Shown here piece after piece: positions 8,382-17,316 of a stretch of DNA of 64,000 nt. Each line of letters opens with the position of its first letter. Within the stretch, counting starts at the first letter, position 1. The DNA is from Shimia sp. (GTDB lineage: Bacteria > Pseudomonadota > Alphaproteobacteria > Rhodobacterales > Rhodobacteraceae): NCBI RefSeq assembly GCF_022448905.1, contig NZ_JAKVCW010000004.1, forward strand, positions 124,001 through 188,000, read 5' to 3'. A program made the position numbers and the translations under genes. The notes below the pieces were generated by a model that was not told the DNA's origin, searched no databases, and worked only from the letters and a program-made list of their open reading frames with translations.

Positions 8382-11089
8382 GACATGACCGCCTTGATCG
8401 CCGCCAACACCCGATCGGGCCGCGCCGGCAATTGCGCCAACACCGCGCCGGTGGCATGGCGGATCGCATTCAAGATCGCGGGTGCTGTCGGGATCAACAC
8501 GTGCTCCCCCAAGCCTTTGGCGCCCATGGGGCCCTCTGGATCAGGTATCTCAATCAGGTGAGATACGACCTCCGGCATGTCCCCCGTGGTCGGGATCAGA
8601 TAGTCATGCAGGTTTTCGGTTTTGCCAGGATGAAACTCCTCCATCAGAGCCATCCCTAGCCCCTGCGCAATCCCGCCTTCGATCTGCCCTTCGGCCAGCA
8701 AGGGGTTGATCACCTTACCCAAATCATGCGCCGCGGTGATCCTGAGGACCTTCACCGTCCCCAGCGCCACATCCACCTCAACCTCCGCCAGTTGCGCGCC
8801 ATAGCCGTAAACCGCATAGGGCGCGCCCTGCCCGTTTTCGTCCAAAGCCTCTGTTGGCGGATCATAGGTTTCCTCCGCCCACAGCACATAGCCATGCGCT
8901 ATCTCAGGCAAATCCCGCAGTGCAATGTCCCGCCGCGCCGCACCGTCTCGCAAGGACAAGACGCCCCCCGACAAAGACATCTCCGCCGCCGCACCCATGT
9001 TGCCCAGCTGCAAAATCTGCGCCCGCAATGATTGCGCCGCCAAGACTGCTGCTTTGCCGCTCACCACAGTCTGCCGACTGGCCGAGGTCTTCCCACAGTC
9101 CGGTGTCACTGCTGTATCTGAATCAATCAACGTGATCTGATGCACCGGCATACCCAAAGCGTCCGCCGCCATCTGCGCAATCACCGTATTCGCACCTTGC
9201 CCAATGTCCATCGCGCCTTGGTGTAAGCAAATCTGACCATCAGATGTGATCCCGATCCGCATTGTCGAGGGATTTGGCAAAGCCGTATTTCCGCAGCCAT
9301 ACCAACAACTTGCCACGCCAACACCGCGCAATGTCTTGCGCGGCGAGGCATTCGCGCCCGCCGCTTCAATCAAAGCCGCATCCCAACGTGGCTGCAGCGC
9401 CTCCAAGCAGGCCCCGATGCCTACGCCGGCGAGCTCCTGGCCACACACAGTCGGAACACCATCAGACAGCGCATTCAATCGGCGAAACGCCAGCCGGTCC
9501 ATCCCCACCTGATCCGCCAGTTGATCAAACAACTGTTCTTGCAACGCCGCCGCCTGAGGCACCCCAAACCCGCGAAACGCGCCCGCAACTGGTCCGTTGG
9601 TGTGTACCGCACGCGCTTCGGCATCATAGTTCGGGATCACATATGGCCCGCTGGCATGCACCGGCACGCGCACCGCCACGGTGGGCCCCCAGCTGGCATA
9701 CGCCCCGGTATCAAACGCGCCATCAAAGGCCATCCCGACCAACCGCCCATCCGCATCGGCGCCAATTTTGGCTGTCATTTCAGCAGGATGGCGCTTGGTA
9801 CTTGCAGCCATGCTTTCCGGCCGCGAGTAGACCATCACACTGGGCTGACCGGTCAGTAAGGTCACCAATCCAACCAGCGGCTGCACCGATAAGTCCAGTT
9901 TTGCGCCAAACCCACCGCCCGTGGCCGCAGGCCGGATGCGCACACGTTCTTTCGGCAGACCAAGGACTTTGGCGGCGCTCTCCTGATCCAAAACCGGCGC
10001 TTGTGTGCAGGCCCGAATGTTGAGCACCTCGCCCTCCATCCATGCTGCGCCAGCCTCCGGCTCGATATAGGCATGTTCCACGTGGCCGGTGCGCAACGTC
10101 CCCTCGACAACATGTGCTGCCATATCAAGTGCAGCCTTTGCATCTCCGCGCCTAACAACGCCCGCAATCAGCTGATTGTCCTTACGCGCGGCATGCAAAA
10201 GTTTCACCTCAGGATCGGTTGCACTTCGCGTCTCCAGAACCGGTACCAAAGCCTCCCAAGCCACCGGAAACGCATCCCACTCCAATGCCTCTACAACCGC
10301 CTTTGGTCCAGCAACCAAAGCCACGGCCTCACCAACCATACGCGCGGTCTCTTCTGCAAGCGCAGGCTGGTCAGCAAAGCGCTCAATCACGCCAAAACAA
10401 TTCACGCCGGGAATGTCCTGAGCCGTGAAAACGCGTACGCCTTGCGCAGCGGCCCAAGCCTCCAAGTCCCCAAAGGCAAACCGCGCCGAGGCATACGGGC
10501 TGCGCACCGCCCGCACATAAAGCGCGCCGTCTGGAACCACGTCCGCCCCAAAGGCTTCACGCCCCATCACCTTTGCCACGCCGTCCAACCGCTCCACGCG
10601 CGCGCCGACGGCTGCGCCCGCCTCTGGTTCCGGCCCCGCGCCGCTACCCGCCGCATCCAGCACCGCGTCGATGATTTTTGCGTACCCCGTGCAACGGCAC
10701 AGGACGCCCCCTAACGCGGTTTCAACATCGTCTCTGTCCGGCGTTGAATTTGAACGCAGCAGGGCCTCCGCCGCCATCACCATGCCCGGCGAACAGATCC
10801 CGCATTGCGCCGCCCCATGCCGCAAAAACGCTTTTTGCAACGCGCTTGGCCCGGCGACGCCCACACCCTCAATGGTTTCAACTTTACGCGCAGCCACCCG
10901 CGCCACCGGCGTCAAACAGGCGCACACCGCCGCACCATCCACCAACACCGTACACGCCCCGCAATCGCCTGCGTCACAGCCCACTTTTGTACCGCGCAAG
11001 TGCAAATCCTCTCGCAACACTTGCGACAAACGTCGCCCCAATGGCACGTCCACAGACCGAGGTTGCCCATTGAGATCAAAGGAAATCAT
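8378..11089 (-). CDS. Xanthine dehydrogenase-family hydroxylase: fused [2Fe-2S] and molybdopterin-binding subunits
   Basis: This 903-residue protein fuses two subunits that are usually separate. Residues 1-150 are the iron-sulfur part: a plant-type ferredoxin cluster at Cys38, 43, 46 and 58 and a second cluster at Cys96, 99, 131 and 133 (QCGICSPG and CRCTGY). A short alanine/proline-rich linker leads into the molybdenum domain with GGGFGAKLD, AFRGFGVPQA and the C-terminal GAKGLGEH, whose glutamate is the expected catalytic base. Such enzymes hydroxylate heterocycles or aldehydes with water. With the FAD subunit encoded just upstream it forms a complete electron path. ATGA overlaps link it to both neighbours. 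The substrate cannot be read from sequence. Confidence 0.9.
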   Translation of the reverse strand: MISFDLNGQPRSVDVPLGRRLSQVLREDLHLRGTKVGCDAGDCGACTVLVDGAAVCACLTPVARVAARKVETIEGVGVAGPSALQKAFLRHGAAQCGICSPGMVMAAEALLRSNSTPDRDDVETALGGVLCRCTGYAKIIDAVLDAAGSGAGPEPEAGAAVGARVERLDGVAKVMGREAFGADVVPDGALYVRAVRSPYASARFAFGDLEAWAAAQGVRVFTAQDIPGVNCFGVIERFADQPALAEETARMVGEAVALVAGPKAVVEALEWDAFPVAWEALVPVLETRSATDPEVKLLHAARKDNQLIAGVVRRGDAKAALDMAAHVVEGTLRTGHVEHAYIEPEAGAAWMEGEVLNIRACTQAPVLDQESAAKVLGLPKERVRIRPAATGGGFGAKLDLSVQPLVGLVTLLTGQPSVMVYSRPESMAASTKRHPAEMTAKIGADADGRLVGMAFDGAFDTGAYASWGPTVAVRVPVHASGPYVIPNYDAEARAVHTNGPVAGAFRGFGVPQAAALQEQLFDQLADQVGMDRLAFRRLNALSDGVPTVCGQELAGVGIGACLEALQPRWDAALIEAAGANASPRKTLRGVGVASCWYGCGNTALPNPSTMRIGITSDGQICLHQGAMDIGQGANTVIAQMAADALGMPVHQITLIDSDTAVTPDCGKTSASRQTVVSGKAAVLAAQSLRAQILQLGNMGAAAEMSLSGGVLSLRDGAARRDIALRDLPEIAHGYVLWAEETYDPPTEALDENGQGAPYAVYGYGAQLAEVEVDVALGTVKVLRITAAHDLGKVINPLLAEGQIEGGIAQGLGMALMEEFHPGKTENLHDYLIPTTGDMPEVVSHLIEIPDPEGPMGAKGLGEHVLIPTAPAILNAIRHATGAVLAQLPARPDRVLAAIKAVMS

Positions 11090-11928
11090 GGAACCTGCTC
11101 CAGCACATCTGCGATCGCCCGCTGCACCAGTTCCAGCGCCGCCGCCTCCCGATAGGCCGCATCTCCGCGTACATCCGAAATGGGCGCAAGAACATCCTTC
11201 AAGTGCGCAGGACTTACCAATTGGTCAGCTCCTTCTGCACTTGTCCCAATCAATGCTGTTTCCAACGCCGAAGCTCGTTTTGCCACAGGCCCACAAGCGC
11301 CCACGCAAATCGCTGCGTCAGTGATTTTTCCGTCTTCCACGGCCAAGCGCACCGCGACCATAGCAATCGAAATCACCAAATGTTTGCGTGCCCCCAATTT
11401 CAGGAATCGGCTGTGTCCATGCACGCTCTTGGATGGGATCAAAACAGCACTGACCAACTCATCGGATTGCAGCACAGTTTCCCGTGGACCGGTAACAAAC
11501 TGCGCCAAATCCACCACGCGCTCGCCGCGCTCGGACACCAACTCAACCTGAGCATCGAGCGTCAACAACGGCGGCATGCCATCTGCCGCTGGCGAGGCAT
11601 TACAGATATTGCCCGCGACTGTGCCCGCATTTTGTACCTGCGCCCCGCCAACCTCACAGGCCGCCTGTTGCAGCATGTCAAACGCGCGTGGAAGCCGCGC
11701 ATGTACAATATCCCGCCAGGTTGTTGCCGCGCCAATCCGCCAGCCAGAAGCAGTTTCAAAGATGCCCCGCAGCCCTTCAATGGCCGTGACATCCAAGACA
11801 TCGCCGCGAAGGTCTTGTGCTTCGGTGGCGGCAAAAACGTCGGTACAGCCCGCCACCGGCCGCGCGCCGGTTGTCGCCAAAACAGCGAGCGCATCTTTCA
11901 ACTTGCCGGGGCGATGATAAATCCCCAT
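11086..11928 (-). CDS. FAD-binding subunit of molybdenum hydroxylase (CoxM/CutM family)
   Basis: The 280-residue protein has the FAD-binding domain of the molybdopterin dehydrogenase family: residues RPVAGCTDVF near position 23 correspond to the first flavin loop, and AGTVAGNICNASPAADG around 120 is the characteristic AGT-x-GGN-like loop that holds FAD diphosphate. A CO_dehydrogenase flavoprotein C-terminal domain follows. It would pass electrons from the iron-sulfur clusters of the fused partner gene downstream to an acceptor. It is the first gene of the divergent operon, transcribed away from the MarR gene with a 122-base gap that should hold both promoters. Confidence 0.9.
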   Translation of the reverse strand: MGIYHRPGKLKDALAVLATTGARPVAGCTDVFAATEAQDLRGDVLDVTAIEGLRGIFETASGWRIGAATTWRDIVHARLPRAFDMLQQAACEVGGAQVQNAGTVAGNICNASPAADGMPPLLTLDAQVELVSERGERVVDLAQFVTGPRETVLQSDELVSAVLIPSKSVHGHSRFLKLGARKHLVISIAMVAVRLAVEDGKITDAAICVGACGPVAKRASALETALIGTSAEGADQLVSPAHLKDVLAPISDVRGDAAYREAAALELVQRAIADVLEQVP

Positions 11929-12050
11929 GGTGACCTCTCAAATCGTCAGGGCGCGGCACAAAAACTTGTGTGTATACCAATGGATTTTGCGGCAGCACTG
12001 GCACATCTGTCAACAAACCCCAGCGCGTGTCCGCAACAAGGCCCTTTGTG

Positions 12051-12500
12051 ATGACCTCTCAAATCCCAAATATGACCCCATCCGAAGCCGCCGATGGTTA
12101 CGCTCTGGATGAGCAGGTTGGCTTCCTGATGCGCCGTGCCAATCAGCGGCATTTGGCGATCTTTGCAGAGGGCATTTCCGAGCTGACCCCCACCCAATTT
12201 GCCGCACTTGCCAAGCTGTGCGAGCTGGGCGCGGTGTCTCAAAACGCCTTGGGCCGGGCCACCGCCATGGACGGCGCCACCATCAAAGGCGTCGTGGATC
12301 GCCTGCGTGCCAAGAATCTCGTGACCAGCTCTCCCGACCCGGACGACCAACGTCGTATTCTGCTGAAGCCAACGGCCTCCGGCTGGGATCTGTTTGAAGC
12401 CGTCGCGCCCACCGCGCACGCCATCACCAAAGACACGCTGGCCCCGCTCAATGAGGCGGAACAAACCATCTTTCTTTTGCTGCTTCAAAAACTGACTTAA
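12051..12500 (+). CDS. MarR family transcriptional regulator
   Basis: The 149-residue protein has the MarR layout: helical dimerisation segments at both ends and a winged helix in the middle (LTPTQFAALAKLCELG, then SQNALGRATAMDGATIKGVVDRL as the recognition region, and the wing SSPDPDDQRRILLKPT). MarR proteins usually repress a neighbouring divergent operon until a small aromatic ligand binds. It is divergent from the FAD subunit/molybdenum hydroxylase operon, which makes that operon the likely target and the heterocyclic substrate or product the likely ligand. Start chosen at ATG 12051; GTG 12048 and ATG 12072 are alternatives, and the upstream in-frame extension does not resemble the family. 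Confidence 0.9.
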   Translation: MTSQIPNMTPSEAADGYALDEQVGFLMRRANQRHLAIFAEGISELTPTQFAALAKLCELGAVSQNALGRATAMDGATIKGVVDRLRAKNLVTSSPDPDDQRRILLKPTASGWDLFEAVAPTAHAITKDTLAPLNEAEQTIFLLLLQKLT

Positions 12501-12523
12501 TCGCCAGAGCGCACGCCAAATTT

Positions 12524-12563
12524 GCACCTCCGCAAAACAGTCGCGATACAGACGCAATACCGA
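12524..12563. repeat. 40-base dispersed intergenic repeat, copy A
   Basis: This stretch lies in the 79-base gap between the convergent MarR gene and the ABC ATPase gene. It matches 56477-56516 at 36 of 40 positions; the first 17 bases (GCACCTCCGCAAAACAG) and the last 13 (GACGCAATACCGA) are identical in both. Copy B also lies between two convergent genes. A possible hairpin around GTTTTTGAGGCTTCAAAC follows copy A but is not shared. Confidence 0.75.
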
Positions 12564-12579
12564 CGTGGTTTTTGAGGCT

Positions 12580-13275
12580 TCAAACCCCAAGATGATGCGC
12601 CAGTTTTTTCGGCTCAGTGGCCACCGCGTCACGGCTCAAAACCCCACACATTCGCCCGTTCTCGAGCAGCGCCACCTGATCGGCTAGAGCCACAATGGCG
12701 TCCATCCGCTGCTCCACAAGAACAACGGCGACCCCCTGATCGCGCATCTGCTCCGTCGCGTCTCGAATGGCTTCAATCATGGAAGGTTGCAGCCCCTCGG
12801 TAGGCTCATCCAACAGCAATACCTTGGGCCGCAAACACATCGCCCGTCCCATCGCCAACATCTGTTGCTCGCCCCCACTTAGCGTATTGGCGCGTTGACC
12901 GTACCTCTCTTCAAGTCTCGGAAAAAGCTGGAGTACTTCCTCTAGGACAGAAGCGTCCTTACCATTTGTCAAGCGCCCCACCGCCAGGTTCTCACCCACG
13001 GTCAGCTCGCCAAACAGCCGCCGTCCTTGCGGCACGTAGCCTATGCCTTGTTGCGGCACTTTATGCGGTGCCAAATCGGACAATAGGACGTCTCCCAAAC
13101 GCACCGCGCCAGCCATCAGTGGCAGCAATCCCATGATTGCTTTCACCGTGGTTGTCTTCCCGGCCCCATTGCGCCCAACAAGGCACAAGATCTCACCCGG
13201 CCGTGCCTCAAACGACACCTCCCGCAACACCTGCGCGCGCCCATACCCGGCAGAGACCCCTTCAAGCCGCAGCAT
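12580..13275 (-). CDS. ABC transporter ATP-binding protein, LivF type
   Basis: The 231-residue ATPase has Walker A GRNGAGKTTT near residue 37, the signature LSGGEQQM, Walker B VLLLDEPTEGLQP and the switch histidine region (VVLVEQRMD, with glutamine in place of histidine as in many LivF proteins). With the adjacent LivG-type ATPase it would power a branched-chain amino acid/urea-type importer. I start it at ATG 13275 (MLRLEGVSAGYG), which overlaps the upstream ATPase gene by 14 bases; the longer frame adds 16 residues unlike the family. It is the last gene of the operon, convergent with the MarR gene. Confidence 0.92.
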   Translation of the reverse strand: MLRLEGVSAGYGRAQVLREVSFEARPGEILCLVGRNGAGKTTTVKAIMGLLPLMAGAVRLGDVLLSDLAPHKVPQQGIGYVPQGRRLFGELTVGENLAVGRLTNGKDASVLEEVLQLFPRLEERYGQRANTLSGGEQQMLAMGRAMCLRPKVLLLDEPTEGLQPSMIEAIRDATEQMRDQGVAVVLVEQRMDAIVALADQVALLENGRMCGVLSRDAVATEPKKLAHHLGV

Positions 13276-13984
13276 CGCCGCCTCCCAGATAGACCGCCTG
13301 CACCTCGGCACTGGCTTTGACATCGTCAGGCGTGCCCTCGAAAAGAACCTTACCGGCGTCCAAAACCGTCACAAAATCAGCAACTTGCATGACCACATCC
13401 ATATTGTGCTCAATCAGCAAAACGGTGATGTTTCCGCGCAACTCATCGATCAATGTATTGAAAGCGGCCACCTCACCGTCCGCCAATCCTTGCGTTGGCT
13501 CGTCCAAAATCAACAGTTTCGGAGACTGCGCCAATCCCATGGCAATTTCCAACAACCGCTGATGCCCATAGGACAAATCCCCGGCAACCTCAGATCGTCG
13601 GTCCAAGAGGCTAACGCGGTCCAAGGCCACATTCACCGTTTCAATCACGCGCCGATTTTCCGAAACCTTCCGCCGCGCCGCCAGCGCTACGTTTTCCAAC
13701 ACACTTAAGTTTGGAAAAACCGACGTGATCTGAAAGGTATAACCCATACCCGCCGCAATCCGCTTGTGCGCGGGCCAAACCGTCACGTCCTGACCGTCAA
13801 ATGAAACGGCTCCCGACGACGGAGCAATACGTCCGGACAACATGCCAACGAGTGTGGTTTTTCCTGCCCCATTTGGTCCAATCAAGGCTCGGACCTGGCC
13901 TTCAGGGACAGAGAGCGATACGTCCTCAACAGCCACCAAGCCATTGAAGTGTTTACTCAACCCTTTCGCAGACAGCAAACTCAT
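13262..13984 (-). CDS. ABC transporter ATP-binding protein, LivG type
   Basis: This 240-residue ATPase shows Walker A GPNGAGKTTL, signature LSYGHQRL, Walker B LLILDEPTQGL and switch LIEHNMD, the usual LivG pattern. ATG 13984 is chosen because it forms an ATGA overlap with the permease gene upstream and has GGAG nine bases upstream; the alternative ATG at 13993 would touch its ribosome-binding site. Partner of the LivF-type ATPase next to it in the same importer. Confidence 0.92.
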   Translation of the reverse strand: MSLLSAKGLSKHFNGLVAVEDVSLSVPEGQVRALIGPNGAGKTTLVGMLSGRIAPSSGAVSFDGQDVTVWPAHKRIAAGMGYTFQITSVFPNLSVLENVALAARRKVSENRRVIETVNVALDRVSLLDRRSEVAGDLSYGHQRLLEIAMGLAQSPKLLILDEPTQGLADGEVAAFNTLIDELRGNITVLLIEHNMDVVMQVADFVTVLDAGKVLFEGTPDDVKASAEVQAVYLGGGDAAA

Positions 13985-14928
13985 GGCAACCATCTCCAGA
14001 CCCGGCGGCGCAGTTCACCCATCAATCCTTGAGGCGCAAAAAGCGTGAGGAACACCAACACCACACCAGCGATCAGCATGTAGGCCGTGGTGATCCCGGA
14101 GCTGAGGTCAATCAGGTAGAACATAAACAGCGTGCCGATCAACGGACCCAACACCGTGCCCGCGCCACCCAAGAGCACCCAAAGCAATGGGAAAATGGAG
14201 TATTGAACAGAAGCAAACGACGCGCCCACATAGCCAAACAACAACCCATAGCTGGCTCCGGCCAGTGCGGACAAACTGGCGGACAACACGACGGCGGCCA
14301 GCTTATATCGTGCCACGTCATACCCAAGCATTCGGGCCCGATCTTCATTTTCACGAATGGCAATGAGAACTTTGCCAAAGCGGGATTGCACAGCCAGGTA
14401 ACACATTATGAAGACGGCGCAGAAGACTGAAAAGGCTGCAAAATACCGTACCGTTGGATCGGAAAGATCCAAAGACAGTAGCACGCGATCTGCCTGCGCA
14501 ATCACAAAGCCTTCGTCGCCGCGCGTGTAAGCGCCAAAGTACAACACAGTCAGATAGCCAGCTTGGGCAAACATCAGTGTCACGATCATGAAGGCCACGC
14601 CTTCGGTACGTAACGCCAATGCACCAATGACCGCACCGACCAGTGCGCCCAGTAGAATGCCAACCATCAAGGCAATGCCCGCGCTCAAGCCAAACTGCGA
14701 CATTGCCAGTCCCATGCCATATAGCCCGGCAGCAAAGAACAACGCGTGACCAAGGCTCAACAACCCCGTGTAGCCGAATAACAAATTGTAACCCATCGCG
14801 TAGCTGGCCAGCACCATGATCCGCGCCAGGTTGCCGTGATGGTAAGCGGGAAGCACAAACTGCAAGGCAAACAAAACAACCAAGACGCCACCATGAAGCA
14901 GCAACGATTTCTGCATGCCTCCCATCAT
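13981..14928 (-). CDS. ABC transporter permease, LivM type
   Basis: A 315-residue inner-membrane protein with about nine or ten hydrophobic segments and the LivM signature around GYNLLFGYTGLLSLGHALFF (residues about 45-65) and the C-terminal LLGGAGTVLGPLIG. It forms the translocation path together with the LivH-type permease, whose gene ends in an ATGA overlap with this start. Substrate unknown; the family carries branched-chain amino acids, urea, amides and aromatic acids. Confidence 0.92.
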   Translation of the reverse strand: MMGGMQKSLLLHGGVLVVLFALQFVLPAYHHGNLARIMVLASYAMGYNLLFGYTGLLSLGHALFFAAGLYGMGLAMSQFGLSAGIALMVGILLGALVGAVIGALALRTEGVAFMIVTLMFAQAGYLTVLYFGAYTRGDEGFVIAQADRVLLSLDLSDPTVRYFAAFSVFCAVFIMCYLAVQSRFGKVLIAIRENEDRARMLGYDVARYKLAAVVLSASLSALAGASYGLLFGYVGASFASVQYSIFPLLWVLLGGAGTVLGPLIGTLFMFYLIDLSSGITTAYMLIAGVVLVFLTLFAPQGLMGELRRRVWRWLP

Positions 14929-15851
14929 GCCTTTCGGGCTCCGAACAAGCCTTGCGGGCGGAACACCAATACAAGCGCAACCAATAGCGTCGCGAGGATT
15001 TTTGCAAGTGTCGGAGAGAAGAAAACCGAAATAATTCCGTCAGATAACCCAATCAGCAGAGCGGCCAGGACCGTACCGGGTAAGCTGCCCAGCCCCCCGA
15101 TGATGACCACAATAAAGCTCAGCAACAGCGGATCATGCCCCATCAAGTAGTGCGCCTGTTGGATAGGCACGATCAGCACCGCAGCCAAAGCCGCAATGCC
15201 GGCCCCAAGGCCAAACACCAGAGCGTAAACCCGCTCAACCGGGATGCCAAAAGCCAAGGCCATATCGCGATCTTGTTCTGTGGCGCGCATCAAGAGCCCC
15301 AGCTTGGATCGCGTCATCAAGAGCCACAATCCAATCAATACCAGGACCGCTGCGCCGATCACGGCCAGTTTGTAGCTGGTGATCGAAAGGCCCCAAGGCC
15401 AATAAAGACTGATCTTCCCATCGACAAACTCAAACCATGGCAAAGCAATGCGCGTGTTAAACGGCGGCACAACTGGCCGCGCATCTGGCCCATAGGTCAT
15501 CAACGTAACCTGCTGCAAAATATACAGGATACCAATTGTCGCAACGATCGTGCGTTCAGGATCGTAGTCAATCCTCTTCAGGATGGTCATGTCCGTGATC
15601 GCAGCCAAAAGCCCAACCAAAACCGGCACGACAATAAGCGCCACGACAAAGCCAAAAGCGGCTGAGCCGCCCAGTATATGGGTCACCCACCAGGCCAAAA
15701 CTGCGCCAAGCATAAAAAACTCACCATGGGCGACATTCACCACCCGCATCACGCCAAACACCAGCGCCAATCCCGACGCCGTCAACGCCAGAACCGCCGC
15801 AGTGACAGCGCCCTCCAATGTGGCGAGCATCAAATAAGGTCCAAAATCCAT
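14925..15851 (-). CDS. ABC transporter permease, LivH type
   Basis: A 308-residue polytopic membrane protein with the LivH pattern: ALVFGVMRVVNVAHGEFFML near residues 28-48 and VVIIGGLGSLPGTVLAALLIG near 265. First permease of the operon. It starts 53 bases after the binding-protein stop, and that gap contains a stable stem-loop, the arrangement expected where the binding protein is made in excess over the membrane parts. Confidence 0.93.
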   Translation of the reverse strand: MDFGPYLMLATLEGAVTAAVLALTASGLALVFGVMRVVNVAHGEFFMLGAVLAWWVTHILGGSAAFGFVVALIVVPVLVGLLAAITDMTILKRIDYDPERTIVATIGILYILQQVTLMTYGPDARPVVPPFNTRIALPWFEFVDGKISLYWPWGLSITSYKLAVIGAAVLVLIGLWLLMTRSKLGLLMRATEQDRDMALAFGIPVERVYALVFGLGAGIAALAAVLIVPIQQAHYLMGHDPLLLSFIVVIIGGLGSLPGTVLAALLIGLSDGIISVFFSPTLAKILATLLVALVLVFRPQGLFGARKA

Positions 15852-15871
15852 CTACACCCCTGCCTCAATAT

Positions 15872-15895
15872 GGGCGCGACACAGACGCCGCGCCC
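15872..15895 (-). promoter_or_regulatory. Intercistronic stem-loop between binding-protein and permease genes
   Basis: GGGCGCG at 15872-15878 pairs perfectly with CGCGCCC at 15889-15895 around a ten-base loop. It lies in the 53-base gap after the solute-binding protein gene. There is no U-run, so it probably attenuates transcription or protects the upstream mRNA 3' end rather than fully terminating. Confidence 0.6.
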
Positions 15896-15904
15896 TAGCT
15901 CTCA

Positions 15905-17209
15905 TCAGAGGGCCTGCGTGGTGTAATCCACCTCGTCCGGATAGAACGTGTCCTCAATCGACGTGGTGTGCACCAAAAGCAGTTTTCCATCGACCACCTT
16001 GGTGATGTACTGATGCCCAAATACTTGGTGGGTTTTGCCGTTGAAGATCTTTGCGCCCTGCGGATGCGCGTTGGAATGCGGCATGTCGGTCATGGCTTCC
16101 ACAGCCTCAACCAGCGCAGCCCGGTCCTGCGGCCCGCGGTATCCGGCGCTCTCCATACCCGCTTTGACCACGTGCAACGTTTCCCAGCAGCCAAACATGT
16201 GCGCATAGGTCGACACGTCTTTGGGATCGCTCACAGAGGCACCATTGGCATCCACACCAACACGCTCGCGGAAGAAGGCGTCATATTCGGACTGATCTTC
16301 CTGCGCATAGCGCGGATTGCCTTCCCAAAAGTAGGTGCCATCCAGGAATTCAAGCCCTGGGCTGCCAATGTCCACCGCTTCCAGACTGTCGATAAAGCCA
16401 AACATCTCAGGGCGTTGCGGCCCAAAGAACTCGCCCAGCTCCTTCACAAAGGTCAGCACGGCCGGCCCCACCATGACATGGTAAATCACCTCCGTGTCGC
16501 GCGGAATTTTTGGGAAATACTTGGTGAACGAGGTTTCTGTCGGCGGGATCGCAATATGTTCCAGAACCTCCCCCCCCTGCGCCTCAATCGCCGCAGTGAA
16601 GTAGTCGCGATGGTCATGGCCAAACGCGAAGTCTGGGAAGATCATCGTGACCTTCTTACCAAGGTTCTCTGCCACAAATGGCGCCATCGCCTGCACCTGG
16701 CTTTTCACGTCAGTGATACCTGGCTGGAGAGTATAGCGGTTCAACATCCCACTCGCCACATGATGGCCTTCAGACACCACAAAATACGGCAGTTTCAATT
16801 CTCCTGCGCGCGGCGCAGAGCCAATCACAACATGGGAGAACAGAGTCCCAAAACCGATGTCACAGTTGTGCTGGGTGGCAAATTTTTCGACCACTTCCGC
16901 CCCACGTTTGGGATCGGTCCCGTCATCTTCGGCCACAATTTCCAGCGGACGCCCGTTGATCCCACCTTGCTCGTTGATCAGGGCCGCTGCGGCTGTGGTT
17001 GTGCGATCATACCACCGCCCATAGGCGGCGCCGATACCGGTCCGGTGCACCTGAAAACCCACTTTGATTGGCTCGGACGTTTTTGCGCCTGCGTAGCGCG
17101 CCCATAGCGGCATGGCAGCTGCGGCGCCCCCGCCAAGCGCCAAAGTCTTGAGCGCATCACGGCGCGTTGGCTGCGCGCCTGTTACTGGTACGGTCTTGGA
17201 TTTGGTCAT
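15905..17209 (-). CDS. ABC transporter substrate-binding protein, Peripla_BP_6/urea-type, Tat-exported
   Basis: A 434-residue periplasmic binding protein. The N-terminus has a twin-arginine pattern (TRRDALKTLALGGGAAAAM) and a hydrophobic stretch, so export by Tat is likely. The mature part begins IKVGFQVHRTGIGAAYGRW and contains IAEDDGTDPKRGAEVVEKF-like features of the Leu/Ile/Val- and urea-binding family. It is the first gene of the importer operon. ATG 17209 is selected because a GGGG(G)TAAAG ribosome-binding site lies just upstream; an in-frame ATG at 17230 lacks one. The ligand is not predictable, but the next cluster handles heterocycles. Confidence 0.9.
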   Translation of the reverse strand: MTKSKTVPVTGAQPTRRDALKTLALGGGAAAAMPLWARYAGAKTSEPIKVGFQVHRTGIGAAYGRWYDRTTTAAAALINEQGGINGRPLEIVAEDDGTDPKRGAEVVEKFATQHNCDIGFGTLFSHVVIGSAPRAGELKLPYFVVSEGHHVASGMLNRYTLQPGITDVKSQVQAMAPFVAENLGKKVTMIFPDFAFGHDHRDYFTAAIEAQGGEVLEHIAIPPTETSFTKYFPKIPRDTEVIYHVMVGPAVLTFVKELGEFFGPQRPEMFGFIDSLEAVDIGSPGLEFLDGTYFWEGNPRYAQEDQSEYDAFFRERVGVDANGASVSDPKDVSTYAHMFGCWETLHVVKAGMESAGYRGPQDRAALVEAVEAMTDMPHSNAHPQGAKIFNGKTHQVFGHQYITKVVDGKLLLVHTTSIEDTFYPDEVDYTTQAL

Positions 17210-17316
17210 CACTTTACCCCCTGTGTTCACATGGTCTGTGACCGAAAATTCCGTTACTCTTCACAGCTGTTAGAGTGCGAATGAATGACGGTTCTGTCTA
17301 GAGGGCGCGTGTTGTG

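Noticed and set aside
9262..10023. Long open frames on the plus strand opposite the molybdenum hydroxylase gene.
   Set aside because: Arg/Pro/His-rich translations without any domain, a common shadow of GC-rich genes.
11929..12050. MarR operator around GTATAC at 11972-11977.
   Set aside because: The six-base core is symmetrical but flanking arms match at only one of five positions, too weak to call.
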